Source: Flavobacterium sp. (GTDB lineage Bacteria > Bacteroidota > Bacteroidia > Flavobacteriales > Flavobacteriaceae). From it: a stretch of DNA of 39,532 nt. Every line of letters begins with the position of its first letter. The stretch's first letter is position 1. The notes below the pieces were generated by a model. That model saw only the letters and a program-made list of their open reading frames with translations. It was not told the DNA's origin and ran no database searches. The position numbers were made by a program, and so were the translations under genes. Of this stretch, positions 27,007 through 35,047 are shown in pieces. The stretch covers positions 1 through 39,532 of the forward strand of contig JAAFGY010000013.1 in the NCBI GenBank assembly GCA_010365135.1. Direction: 5' to 3'.

Positions 27007-27617
27007 AATATTATAGTTTAATTCTTCTTTTTGTTTTATTTTCTTGTGGAAAAAAGGAAAACATTTTATTGCCAAAAGCCAATGTAACCCTTGTTGGAAA
27101 CGTGGTAGATCATTCGCCGATTTACATTTTTTTTAGAACCAACGGAAAAGACACTTTGGCGGAAGTCAACAAGAAAAACGAGATTATTTCGACCAATTGG
27201 ATTTTTAATATCGACAAACGATTGCCATTGCGATTGGTCATTCCAGAAGTAATGAAATTGCAGGAAAAAAAACGAAATGAAGTCGCTCATAAAAACGAAT
27301 TAGCCGAAAATTATTTTTCGTATGCTGATACTATTGGGAAGAATATGGCTTTTCTACCCTTCACGAAAGTGTATTATAAATTGGAAAAACCGAAGTTTAG
27401 TTTTGTAGTTTTTTTTTCTAAAAACAATGAAATATATGTGGATGGTGATTTAGGAAGTCGAGAAGAATTAAAACATTTTTTAATCAGTTTTCCCAAAGAC
27501 AAACTCAAAATAATAAGATTTCGGTTTGATGCAAATATGAATTATGGAGATTATATTCAGAATGAAATTTTCATCCAAAGTTTAAAAATTGAAAATAAAG
27601 AAGAGTTTATTTATTAG
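27003..27617 (+). CDS. Hypothetical lipoprotein translationally coupled to folP
   Basis: A 204-residue protein that I do not recognise. The signal MKYYSLILLFVLFSCGKKE is a clear lipoprotein signal with Cys15. The body is mixed alpha/beta, rich in Lys, Asn and Phe, with a central IFNIDKRLPLRLVIPEVMK segment and a C-terminal region (EIYVDGDLGSREELKHFLIS) that could be a small periplasmic alpha/beta domain of TolR/ExbD shape, but this is weak. The ATG overlaps the folP stop as ATGA, which indicates co-translation although the products act in different compartments. A long hairpin terminator follows. Confidence 0.85.
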   Translation: MKYYSLILLFVLFSCGKKENILLPKANVTLVGNVVDHSPIYIFFRTNGKDTLAEVNKKNEIISTNWIFNIDKRLPLRLVIPEVMKLQEKKRNEVAHKNELAENYFSYADTIGKNMAFLPFTKVYYKLEKPKFSFVVFFSKNNEIYVDGDLGSREELKHFLISFPKDKLKIIRFRFDANMNYGDYIQNEIFIQSLKIENKEEFIY

Positions 27618-27670
27618 GGTGTCAAATTGGAGAGTCCGAAACTCTTTTTTACGATAGACTTTAATGCAAC

Positions 27671-27709
27671 AAAGTCTTGCTTTCTATATCAAGAAAGCAA
27701 GACTTTTTT
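27671..27709. terminator. Terminator between the folP operon and the CHRD gene
   Basis: AAAGTCTTGCTTTCT pairs perfectly with AGAAAGCAAGACTTT over a 6-base loop and ends in a T-run. The A-run on the left lets it serve the converging CHRD gene too. Confidence 0.93.
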
Positions 27710-27730
27710 ATAAAAGACAGGATTTATTGT

Positions 27731-28204
27731 TTAATATCCACCACCACCGGACGATCCAGATGCAGCCTGCTTGAGCAATTGTCCCCTGATTTCTCCTCCA
27801 GGAAATGTGGCACTATGTATATTTACATAATATAGTTCGGCATAAAGATCCGCTTGTTGCGTGGCATCAAGAGCTACACTTGTTGTGTAAGTGATTGGAG
27901 ATGTATAACTGGTAAATGGAAAAACAGGAGGACCACTTACCCCAATAGCACCTTTATGAATGTGTCCGTTTGTAGGAGACGCAACATCGTGCGTTACGGT
28001 GATAGTAAACATTTTTGTAGTGGTATTAAATGTCAGAGTTGCCATTCCTGTTGCTGTAGAAGCATTTGTAGGAACTTCACTTGCGCCATTCAATGTTGCT
28101 TTGAAAATTACATTTGGATTTGGAGTTGGATTATCATTATTAGTACAGGAAACTACACCTGTCAAAAGAATAAAAAAGGCTGAAATTCTAATTAAGTGTT
28201 TCAT
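27731..28204 (-). CDS. CHRD-domain lipoprotein
   Basis: A 157-residue outer-envelope protein. The lipoprotein signal is ILLTGVVSCTNNDN (Cys20). Residues 32-146 are a CHRD domain: ATLNGASEVP, GMATLTFN, GHIHKGAIG, AELYYVNIHS and FPGGEIRGQL are its hallmark motifs. CHRD domains were named from chordin and are common in bacterial secreted proteins; their ligand in bacteria is unknown. A Gly/Ser tail (GSSGGGGY) ends the chain. It stands alone on the minus strand with a 220-base AT-rich upstream gap (28205-28424) in which I see no clear promoter match. Confidence 0.93.
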   Translation of the reverse strand: MKHLIRISAFFILLTGVVSCTNNDNPTPNPNVIFKATLNGASEVPTNASTATGMATLTFNTTTKMFTITVTHDVASPTNGHIHKGAIGVSGPPVFPFTSYTSPITYTTSVALDATQQADLYAELYYVNIHSATFPGGEIRGQLLKQAASGSSGGGGY

Positions 28205-28424
28205 AATGATTTTTTTAAGGTTAAAAAAATGAAAGTATTAACAATACCTATAGTTCTAGAAATCTATAAAAAGAATGAAGTGTTATACTTATTTAGACTG
28301 CATAAAAATAATATTTAATTTTTTAAAAAGATAGGATTTTATATAAAAATTAACATTTCTATAGGTACATCTTTGTTTTTTAAAAAATTATAAAATACTA
28401 AAAATGAAGTACATACAAGAATGA

Positions 28425-28898
28425 TTACTGATGGTGATAGGGTTCATTCTTCAAAATGGTAAAACCGCGATACAATTGCTCGATAAAAAACAAGCGCACC
28501 ATTTGATGCGAAAAAGTCATTAGCGAAAGCGAGATTTTGCCTTGTGCTTTGGTATAAACCGTTTCTGAAAACCCATAAGGGCCACCAATTACAAAGACCA
28601 AAGTTTTAACTCCTGAATTCATTTTCTTTTGCAACTCTTCTGAAAAAGCCAAACTTGAAAAGGTTTTTCCGTTTTCGTCCAATAAAATGAGTTGATCAGT
28701 TGGAGTTATTTTTGCCAAAATCAGTTCGCCTTCTTTATCTTTTTGCTGGCTTTCCGACAAGTTTTTTACATTCTTGATGTCGGGAATAATCTCTAAATCG
28801 AATTTGATATAAAAAGACAAGCGTTTTTCATACTCGTCAATCAAGGACTGCAAATTTTTATTATCGGTTTTGCCAATGGCAATGAGTTTGATGTTCAT
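28425..28898 (-). CDS. rlmH: 23S rRNA (pseudouridine-1915-N3)-methyltransferase
   Basis: A 157-residue SPOUT methyltransferase that adds a methyl group to N3 of pseudouridine 1915 in helix 69 of the large ribosomal subunit. The C-terminal knot is clear: FVIGGPYGF for SAM, then SLSLMTFSHQMVRLFFIEQLYRG split over conserved residues, and the ending NEPYHHQ. I used the ATG at 28898 (MNIKLIAIGKT), which gives the standard length; an ATG three codons upstream is not needed. It has its own -7 element upstream. Confidence 0.96.
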   Translation of the reverse strand: MNIKLIAIGKTDNKNLQSLIDEYEKRLSFYIKFDLEIIPDIKNVKNLSESQQKDKEGELILAKITPTDQLILLDENGKTFSSLAFSEELQKKMNSGVKTLVFVIGGPYGFSETVYTKAQGKISLSLMTFSHQMVRLFFIEQLYRGFTILKNEPYHHQ

Positions 28899-28917
28899 AT
28901 ATGTCATTTTAATAAAA

Positions 28918-28925
28918 CAAAGGTA
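28918..28925 (-). promoter_or_regulatory. -7 element for rlmH
   Basis: CAAAGGTA reads TACCTTTG on the minus strand, an exact TAnnTTTG match 19 bases upstream of the chosen ATG. No -33 TTG at usual spacing. Confidence 0.5.
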
Positions 28926-29016
28926 TAAAATTGAGAATTAAATAATATGAGTCTGCTTTGAACTGTCATTTTTACGCATTCATTAAAACATGGAAAAAGC
29001 GTTTAATATTGTATTA

Positions 29017-29036
29017 ACCCCTATTTTTTAGGGGGT
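29017..29036. promoter_or_regulatory. GC-rich dyad upstream of amt
   Basis: CCCCTA-TTTTT-TAGGGG is an exact 6-bp dyad with a 5-base spacer, GC-rich in an AT-rich gap. It lies about 125 bases before the predicted amt start site and could be an operator (inference). Confidence 0.45.
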
Positions 29037-29093
29037 GGATCGAAGCAAAAATATAAAATACCACGGAACACCACTAATTATTAATTAAACATA

Positions 29094-29113
29094 ACAAAAT
29101 TTATGAATTTTGT
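29094..29113. promoter_or_regulatory. Palindrome just upstream of the amt promoter
   Basis: ACAAAATT-TATG-AATTTTGT is a perfect 8-bp inverted repeat ending 10 bases before the -33 TTG. The position fits an activator or repressor site for nitrogen control (inference). Confidence 0.5.
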
Positions 29114-29123
29114 AAAATAAACG

Positions 29124-29156
29124 TTGGAGTTATTGTGATATGATTAGTTAGTTTTG
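29124..29156 (+). promoter_or_regulatory. Bacteroidota promoter of amt (TTG / TAGTTTTG)
   Basis: TTG (29124-29126), a 22-base spacer and TAGTTTTG (29149-29156) fit TTG-N17-23-TAnnTTTG. It is the only promoter in the window with both elements at standard spacing and leaves an 18-base leader to the ATG at 29180. Confidence 0.7.
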
Positions 29157-29179
29157 TGTCAAAAATAAAAACAATAATT

Positions 29180-30415
29180 ATGTTAGATGTAGGATTGACC
29201 ACTTTTATGATTCTTGCCACCAGTTTAGTGATGCTTATGACGCCCGGGCTCGCTTTTTTCTATGGAGGATTGGGATGCAACAAAAATATTTTGAGTATTA
29301 TGATGCAAAGTTTTGTTTCTATGGGAATAGGAACTGTGCTTTGGTTCGCCTTTGGATATTCACTTTGTTTCAGTGGCAATATGACTACAGGATCTGATTT
29401 TTTCGGAATTATAGGAAATTTTGATAAAACATTTTATCACGGAATTACGCCTTCAACGCTTTATTCCCCTGACAAACGTTTCCCCGAATATATTTTCATC
29501 GCCTATCAAATGATGTTTGCCATCATAACTCCAGCACTGATTACAGGCGCTTTTATTAATAGAGTTTCGTTTAAATCCTATGTTTATTTTCTGATTTTCT
29601 GGCAAATTTTTGTGTATTATCCTTTTGTACATATGGTTTGGGGAGGAGGAATTCTGGCTCAATGGGGCGTTTTTGACTTTGCAGGTGGAATTACAGTTCA
29701 TGCAACAGCTGGTTTTGCTGCTTTGGCATCGGTATATTTTGTGGGAAGACGAACTAAGAAACACGAACCTAATAATATTCCGTTGGTAGCCATTGGAACA
29801 GCTTTGTTATGGTTTGGTTGGTACGGATTTAATGCAGGAAGCGAATTGGCGGTAAATTCAATTACTATTTCTTCCTTTTTGAATACGGATACTGCTGCGT
29901 CATTTGCCGCGGTTACTTGGTTATTTATAGAATGGAATACGGGCAATAAGAAACCTACTTTTATTGGATTGATGACTGGTGCTGTCGCTGGTTTGGCTAC
30001 AATTACTCCCGCAGCTGGTTATGTTGATATTTATTCTTCGGCAATTATAGGGATTATTGCTGCTTGTGGTTGCTTTTTGGCTGTAAAATATAAGGAAAAG
30101 AAAGGTTGGGATGATGCGCTTGATGTATGGGGAATTCACGGAATGGGTGGAATAATTGGAACTATTTGTTTGGGTTTCTTTGCCAATAGCACGATTAATG
30201 AAGCTATTTCGAATGGTTTATTCTTTGGTGGTGATGGTATGTTATTATTTAAAGAATGTGCCGCAATTCTTTTCGCAACCAGTTATGCGTTCTTTTTTAC
30301 CTTATTATTGTTCAAAATAATCAATAAATTTATTCCTGTAAAAGTTACCGATGAAGATCAAGAACTTGGACTGGATTTATCACATCACGGCGAAGTCGCG
30401 AGACAACAACGATAA
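29180..30415 (+). CDS. amt: Ammonium transporter (Amt/MEP family)
   Basis: A 411-residue, eleven-helix inner-membrane channel for ammonium. Signatures are TPGLAFFYGGL, the first pore histidine in HMVWGGGILAQWG (His151), DFAGGITVHATAG, and the second in GIHGMGGIIGT. The ATG at 29180 is preferred: an in-frame GTG at 29156 falls on the -7 promoter element and would add residues outside the family pattern. No glnK gene is adjacent, although Amt is often paired with a PII protein. The upstream gap carries two dyads that may mediate nitrogen regulation. Confidence 0.95.
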   Translation: MLDVGLTTFMILATSLVMLMTPGLAFFYGGLGCNKNILSIMMQSFVSMGIGTVLWFAFGYSLCFSGNMTTGSDFFGIIGNFDKTFYHGITPSTLYSPDKRFPEYIFIAYQMMFAIITPALITGAFINRVSFKSYVYFLIFWQIFVYYPFVHMVWGGGILAQWGVFDFAGGITVHATAGFAALASVYFVGRRTKKHEPNNIPLVAIGTALLWFGWYGFNAGSELAVNSITISSFLNTDTAASFAAVTWLFIEWNTGNKKPTFIGLMTGAVAGLATITPAAGYVDIYSSAIIGIIAACGCFLAVKYKEKKGWDDALDVWGIHGMGGIIGTICLGFFANSTINEAISNGLFFGGDGMLLFKECAAILFATSYAFFFTLLLFKIINKFIPVKVTDEDQELGLDLSHHGEVARQQR

Positions 30416-30432
30416 AAAAAGGCATAAATAGC

Positions 30433-30475
30433 AAAGGGCTACATTCGATATTAGATTTGAATGTAGCCCTTTTTA
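30433..30475 (+). terminator. Terminator of amt
   Basis: AAAGGGCTACATTC pairs perfectly with GAATGTAGCCCTTT across a 12-base loop and is followed by Ts. It lies between amt and the converging small membrane gene. Confidence 0.92.
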
Positions 30476-30493
30476 ATTTAAAATAAATTGAAA

Positions 30494-30700
30494 TCAACTA
30501 TCCAGAAATGAATCATTTTTGTTCTTTTTCTTTAACAATTTTATAAACATCATTATTGCTGCAACGGCTTCGAAAGTCATTCCTATGATTAGAAAGAAGG
30601 TTGTCCAATCTTTTCGTTCATTCGTGATTTTGAAGCCAACTCCAATGATGGTAAGTAGTGCACCAATTAGAAAAAGGACTAGGATTTGTGGGTTTTTCAT
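30494..30700 (-). CDS. 68-residue membrane protein resembling the GldL N-terminal domain
   Basis: Two transmembrane helices (about 6-22 and 34-57) are joined by IGVGFKITNERKD, and the second helix carries a Glu in IIGMTFEAVAAIMMF. The order of a helix, F-K-I-T, a short polar turn, IG-x-x-x-E-A and a second helix is the pattern of the GldL N-terminal membrane region, the T9SS/gliding motor stator, but the large cytoplasmic part of GldL is missing. I chose the ATG at 30700; a longer frame to 30784 overlaps the upstream dehydrogenase gene. Function unknown; resemblance judged by eye. Confidence 0.7.
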   Translation of the reverse strand: MKNPQILVLFLIGALLTIIGVGFKITNERKDWTTFFLIIGMTFEAVAAIMMFIKLLKKKNKNDSFLDS

Positions 30701-30743
30701 TAGAGAATAATTAGGCTTCAAAGATATTGAAAAGAAAGATAAC

Positions 30744-31889
30744 TTATCGGTTTTGTGAAGTTTGCGTTTTTGTATAGATGACATTTCGCTCTTTCAAATA
30801 GTTTAAAATATATTTAAAACAAGTTTCATGTTTTCCAATTAATTCAGGCGGAAAAACACCTTTTTCGAAAAATAATCCTTCCAAAAATAGATTCGAAACT
30901 GCGGTTGCCGTATATCCTGTAGTCCGCGCCATTGACGAAGTTTGGGTTTCTGCGCAATATTCGTCGTATAAATTATAGACTACTTCTATGGTTTGACCTT
31001 CTGGATTTTCTCCTTTCAAAGTGACGCGCATTACGGTTAATTCTGCTTCGGTTTCGCCCAATTTCCATTCGTTAAAAAGAATTTTGCTGGTAAAATCAAG
31101 CGGTGAAATTTCGGTTCCGTTGACTATTATTTTGTTTTCGCTAAAGAATCCACTGTCTTTCAAAACTCTTACATATTCTACATGTCCGGGATATCGCAAT
31201 GTTTTTTCTTTCATATTTTTGATGTGCGGCATCGTGAACAATATCGAGCGTAATCCATCTGAATTGAAAGATTCTAAGGTTCCCACTTTATCGAATTCTA
31301 CCAATTCGCAGTCGGTTAATGCTTCTCGGATTACAACATTTCCGTTTTCGACATAACGGGCAGGTCTTGTATATTCTTCGATTACATCGATTGGAGAGAA
31401 AGGCGCTTTATAATTGAAAGGCCATTTTTTTACTTTTGGTAAACCACCCACTAAGGTTTCGAAATCGGTCAATTTCAGTTTTTCATTATAATAGCCCAAG
31501 ATAATATTATGCATTCCGGGAGCCACGCCACAATCGACAATAGCTGTGACTCCTTTTGCTTTTGCCAATGCGTCTAATTCGAGTGCATTTTCAGGAAAAA
31601 ACGAAATGTCCACCACATTTTTCCCAGCTTCAATAACTGTTTTTATGGTTTGGAAACCCAAAAATCCTGGAACGGCACAAACTACAAAATCAAAAGCTGC
31701 AAGAGTGGATTGAAGTTTTTTTGTATCACAAACATCTAATTGTAAAACATTGATTGACTGGTGTTTATTTTTAACGTAATCTAATCGTTCGAGACTCAAA
31801 TCGGCCAATGTTACGCTGTGCTTTTTTGATAAATCTGCAGCCATTGCACTGCCTACCATTCCTGCTCCTAAAACGATTATACGGGTCAT
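30744..31889 (-). CDS. Saccharopine dehydrogenase-family protein
   Basis: A 381-residue NAD(P)-dependent enzyme. The Rossmann motif is GAGMVGSAMA (8-17), followed by the acidic strand end LADLSLERL. The middle has a catalytic-type CGVAPGMHNIILGYY segment and a C-terminal LysDH/Lys9-like fold (PELIGKHETCFKYIL). Family members oxidise lysine or saccharopine; close homologues in Bacteroidota are annotated as L-lysine dehydrogenase-like, but the substrate is not proven. It precedes the small GldL-like gene by 43 bases on the same strand, so they may be co-transcribed. Confidence 0.88.
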   Translation of the reverse strand: MTRIIVLGAGMVGSAMAADLSKKHSVTLADLSLERLDYVKNKHQSINVLQLDVCDTKKLQSTLAAFDFVVCAVPGFLGFQTIKTVIEAGKNVVDISFFPENALELDALAKAKGVTAIVDCGVAPGMHNIILGYYNEKLKLTDFETLVGGLPKVKKWPFNYKAPFSPIDVIEEYTRPARYVENGNVVIREALTDCELVEFDKVGTLESFNSDGLRSILFTMPHIKNMKEKTLRYPGHVEYVRVLKDSGFFSENKIIVNGTEISPLDFTSKILFNEWKLGETEAELTVMRVTLKGENPEGQTIEVVYNLYDEYCAETQTSSMARTTGYTATAVSNLFLEGLFFEKGVFPPELIGKHETCFKYILNYLKERNVIYTKTQTSQNR

Positions 31890-31976
31890 AATTTTAATTT
31901 GATGTGTTTAAATAAAATTGAAGCTAAGATAATGTTTCATATAATTCTACAATCTATTAAAGGATGATATTTTAAA

Positions 31977-32008
31977 TAAAAAACCTGTGAAATATAATTA
32001 TCACAGGT
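31977..32008 (-). terminator. Terminator of the TonB-like receptor gene
   Basis: On the minus strand ACCTGTGA pairs with TCACAGGT over a 10-base loop and is followed by six Ts (the A-run at 31977-31982). It lies 50 bases after the receptor stop. Confidence 0.85.
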
Positions 32009-32058
32009 CTATTCTGAAAATTTAAAGGTTGTAAATTTAATCTTGTTTTTTGTACTTA

Positions 32059-34494
32059 TTATCCAGGAAATTCTCCTCCACCGTCTTCATTTTTAGGTTG
32101 TTGATTTTTTTCTTTTTCACTTTTTGGTTTGTTAAAACGGTAAGTGAAGGATAAATTGAATTGACGTTTACGGTACTGCATTTCGCCATACGAGGTTTGG
32201 TTTTCGAGATAAGTATAAGATTTCATAATTCTCGAGTTGAAAATATCACTAATATTGAAGGCTATGGTTCCTTTATCTTTTAGCACATCTTTACTGAAGG
32301 CGGTGTTCATCCCAAACTGACCCAAGTTTTTACCTTGTGCGGTCTTTTGTTCTCCATTGTAGGAAGCATTCAGCTGCCACTCAATTTTGTAGGGCAAGGT
32401 TAATTTTGAACTAACTCTTGTGGACCAAGAATTTGCTTGGTTATCAAGATTTTGAACTACAAGAATACCATTTGTATCTGTATAACTATTTTCACCAATT
32501 GTTTTTACATTGTACAAATTGAAATTACTGTTTATTCTCCATATTTTGAATGGGCTATAATTTAAAGAAAACTCAAAACCATACTTTTGTTCTTTTCCTA
32601 AGTTAACAGGTCGGCTCAAAATCACGGGAATTCCATTTACTTCTTCGCCTGTAGGAGATCGTACAAAGCTGAAAACATCTTTGGTGTCTTCAAAATAAGC
32701 TGAGGTATTGAATGTTACTTTTTCCCAACGTTTGATATATCCAAAATCAAATTTGTTTGTTAGAGATGGATCTAAATCAGGATTTCCTTGAAAAATATTA
32801 ACATTACTTGCATAATTTACCGAAGGGTTCATAAAACGACCTCTTGGTCTTGACAAACGTTTGCTGTAGCTTGTAGTAATGTTGCTTTGATCTGAAATTT
32901 CATAACTTACAAATGCACTTGGGAAAAAGTTATTGTACTTTTTACTATTGAAATCATTGTTGTCTAATAAATTTACTTCGATATTGGTGTCTTCCCAACG
33001 CAACCCAAATAAATAAGAGAATTTATTCACTTTAAAGCCGTATGAAGTATAAAGTGCGTTGATATTTTCTTTGTATTCTAATGTATTTGATAAATTATCG
33101 ATTCGTACACCTTGTTCATCAAGAACATAATATTGATTGTTTAAGTTACCAAAATTACCCTTATATCCGGCTTCAAACTGACTTCCTTTTCCTATTGGCA
33201 GTACATAATCAGCTTGGAATTGTGCTTGCTTTTGAACCTGATTATTCAAGGTGTTATTAAAATTGTCAGAACCCGTAATGATACTTTGGCTATCATCTGA
33301 ATTTCTTGAAATAGAGCCATCAACGGTAAGTTTGTGCCCTTTATCGTCGAAGTTTTTGATTAAGTTTGAAGTATATTCAATATTTTCACCACCAGAATCT
33401 CCTGTGCCCAAACGGTAAGTTGAACCTGTGAAATTATGAGCAGCATCAAAATTATTGTAATTGATTAAATCAGTATTATCACCATTGTCTTTTTGGTAAT
33501 TGATGGCATTTGTCCAGTAAGTATTGGGTGCAACAGTCCATTCAATCCCCGCTCTTCCGTTAAAACCATCTCTAGTTCTCTTAGTGTTTCGGTCTTCGTC
33601 TAAAAAGTTTTTTATTGAACCGTCATCATTAAAATATTGAGAATTAGTTTTCCCGCCACCTTCATTGGTTCTGTGATTGTAACCTAAGGTGGTGAAGTAG
33701 TTTAGTTTTTCTGTTTTATAATTCATATTTGCACTTAAACCATACGTTTCAGGAATACCTGCTGAGGCTATAAATGTGCCGTTCAAACCTTGATTTTTAC
33801 CTTTTTTAAGAATGATGTTGATTAATCCAGAGCCACCTTCAGCGTCATAACGCGCCGATGGATTGGTAATAACTTCCACTTTATCGATGGCATCGGCAGG
33901 AAGTTGTTTTAAAGCTTCTGCAATATTCACAGCATAAGAAGGTCTTCCATCAATTAAAATTCGGATATTATCGCTTCCTCTTAGGCTTACATTTCCTTCG
34001 GTATCAACAGAAACGGAGGGAACATTGTCCAGAACATCACTGACAGTTCCACCTTTTACCATCATATCCTGACCCACATTGTATACTTTTTTGTCCAGTT
34101 TGATTTCAACTGAAGATTTTTCGGCACGAACCACAACTTCGTTCAATTGTGTGGCATCTTCTTCTAAAGCAATTTGTCCTAAATTGGTTCGTTCATCCAG
34201 TTTACGATCTTTTATAATGATGGGTTTAAAAGAAATAAATTCGATTTTTATATCATAAGTTCCAGGCGTAATGTCGATATCAAATTCTCCTTTTGGATTG
34301 GTAACTCCACCTGAAATTCCTTTTGGAAATTGGGGATTTACAATAGTCACGGTGGCATATTCGAGAGGCTGTTTGCTCACTTTTTCGATTACGTTTCCAG
34401 TAATTTTGATTTTTGCAACGTGTGGTCTTTGCTGAGAATAATTATGTATTGAAGTCAATAAGGCTATAATTATTAAAATTTTGAGTTTTTTCAT
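32059..34494 (-). CDS. TonB-dependent receptor-like outer-membrane beta-barrel protein
   Basis: An 811-residue outer-membrane protein. A signal peptide (MKKLKILIIIALLTSIHNYS) is followed by a CarboxypepD-regulatory-like beta domain (about 31-115, with G-N-V-I-E-K and G-E-F-D-I), a plug domain (about 125-235, with VSDVLDNVPSVSVD and DAEGGSGLINIILKKG) and a barrel of the OMP_b-brl_3 type to the end. There is no SusD partner, so it is not a glycan SusC. The C-terminus adds a hydrophilic tail after the last strand (EKNQQPKNEDGGGEFPG). I chose 34494 rather than 34557 because the promoter lies between them. Ligand unknown. Confidence 0.92.
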   Translation of the reverse strand: MKKLKILIIIALLTSIHNYSQQRPHVAKIKITGNVIEKVSKQPLEYATVTIVNPQFPKGISGGVTNPKGEFDIDITPGTYDIKIEFISFKPIIIKDRKLDERTNLGQIALEEDATQLNEVVVRAEKSSVEIKLDKKVYNVGQDMMVKGGTVSDVLDNVPSVSVDTEGNVSLRGSDNIRILIDGRPSYAVNIAEALKQLPADAIDKVEVITNPSARYDAEGGSGLINIILKKGKNQGLNGTFIASAGIPETYGLSANMNYKTEKLNYFTTLGYNHRTNEGGGKTNSQYFNDDGSIKNFLDEDRNTKRTRDGFNGRAGIEWTVAPNTYWTNAINYQKDNGDNTDLINYNNFDAAHNFTGSTYRLGTGDSGGENIEYTSNLIKNFDDKGHKLTVDGSISRNSDDSQSIITGSDNFNNTLNNQVQKQAQFQADYVLPIGKGSQFEAGYKGNFGNLNNQYYVLDEQGVRIDNLSNTLEYKENINALYTSYGFKVNKFSYLFGLRWEDTNIEVNLLDNNDFNSKKYNNFFPSAFVSYEISDQSNITTSYSKRLSRPRGRFMNPSVNYASNVNIFQGNPDLDPSLTNKFDFGYIKRWEKVTFNTSAYFEDTKDVFSFVRSPTGEEVNGIPVILSRPVNLGKEQKYGFEFSLNYSPFKIWRINSNFNLYNVKTIGENSYTDTNGILVVQNLDNQANSWSTRVSSKLTLPYKIEWQLNASYNGEQKTAQGKNLGQFGMNTAFSKDVLKDKGTIAFNISDIFNSRIMKSYTYLENQTSYGEMQYRKRQFNLSFTYRFNKPKSEKEKNQQPKNEDGGGEFPG

Positions 34495-34524
34495 TAAAAA
34501 AGATTTTTTTATCCAATAAGAATG

Positions 34525-34551
34525 CAAAAATAGACTTTGGTTTAAGTCCAA
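34525..34551 (-). promoter_or_regulatory. Promoter of the TonB-like receptor gene
   Basis: CAAAAATA (34525-34532) is TATTTTTG on the minus strand, and CAA (34549-34551) is TTG with a 16-base spacer, one short of the usual range. It lies 30 bases before the ATG at 34494. Confidence 0.5.
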
Positions 34552-34587
34552 AATCATAAAGGTTTGTTAAAATAGAAATCGATTACA

Positions 34588-34929
34588 TTACAGAATAGTT
34601 GCGGCCTTTTCTAAAGGTCTAGCAATAATAGCTTTATCTCCGTTGATAACAATTGGTCGCTCGATAAGAATTGGATTCGAAATCATGGTTTGAATAATTT
34701 CATCATCGGACAATGTTTTATCTTTGAAGTTTTCAATCCAAATTTTCTCTTTTTGGCGCACTAATTCAATGGGTTTGATGTTCAATTTTTTGACAATTGA
34801 CTTTAATTCTTCAAAAGTAGGAACATCATCTAAATATTTGATAATTTCAAATTCTTTTCCGGAATCTTCAAGAAAAGCAAGACATTCTCTTGATTTTCCG
34901 CAACGTGAATTATGATAAATTTGAATCAT
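34588..34929 (-). CDS. ArsC-family (glutaredoxin-type) reductase
   Basis: A 113-residue protein of the ArsC/Spx fold. Cys10 lies in YHNSRCGKSREC, the nucleophilic cysteine of glutathione- or glutaredoxin-dependent arsenate reductases, and NPILIERPIV holds the conserved Arg of the anion site. The Arg residues are where ArsC has them, but no arsenite pump or ArsR regulator is nearby, so a general YffB/ArsC-like role is as likely as arsenate resistance. It precedes the TonB-like receptor gene, with a promoter in between. Confidence 0.9.
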   Translation of the reverse strand: MIQIYHNSRCGKSRECLAFLEDSGKEFEIIKYLDDVPTFEELKSIVKKLNIKPIELVRQKEKIWIENFKDKTLSDDEIIQTMISNPILIERPIVINGDKAIIARPLEKAATIL

Positions 34930-34973
34930 AAATAAAGGATTTTAATTTTTTTGCAAAGTAAGGGATAAAAACG

Positions 34974-34981
34974 CAAAATTA
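34974..34981 (-). promoter_or_regulatory. -7 element for the ArsC-like gene
   Basis: CAAAATTA reads TAATTTTG on the minus strand, a TAnnTTTG match 44 bases upstream of the ATG. Confidence 0.4.
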
Positions 34982-35047
34982 GATTAATTTCGAGCTGAGA
35001 AAAAGTGTAAAAACAACGACTCATTCTAAATTTTTAAATTTTGGTAA

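Noticed and set aside
29156..29179. GTG start for amt eight codons upstream
   Set aside because: It lies on the last base of the -7 element, so it would not be transcribed with a usable leader; ATG 29180 fits the family.
30701..30784. N-terminal extension of the small GldL-like gene
   Set aside because: It overlaps the dehydrogenase gene and adds a Lys-rich stretch with no support.
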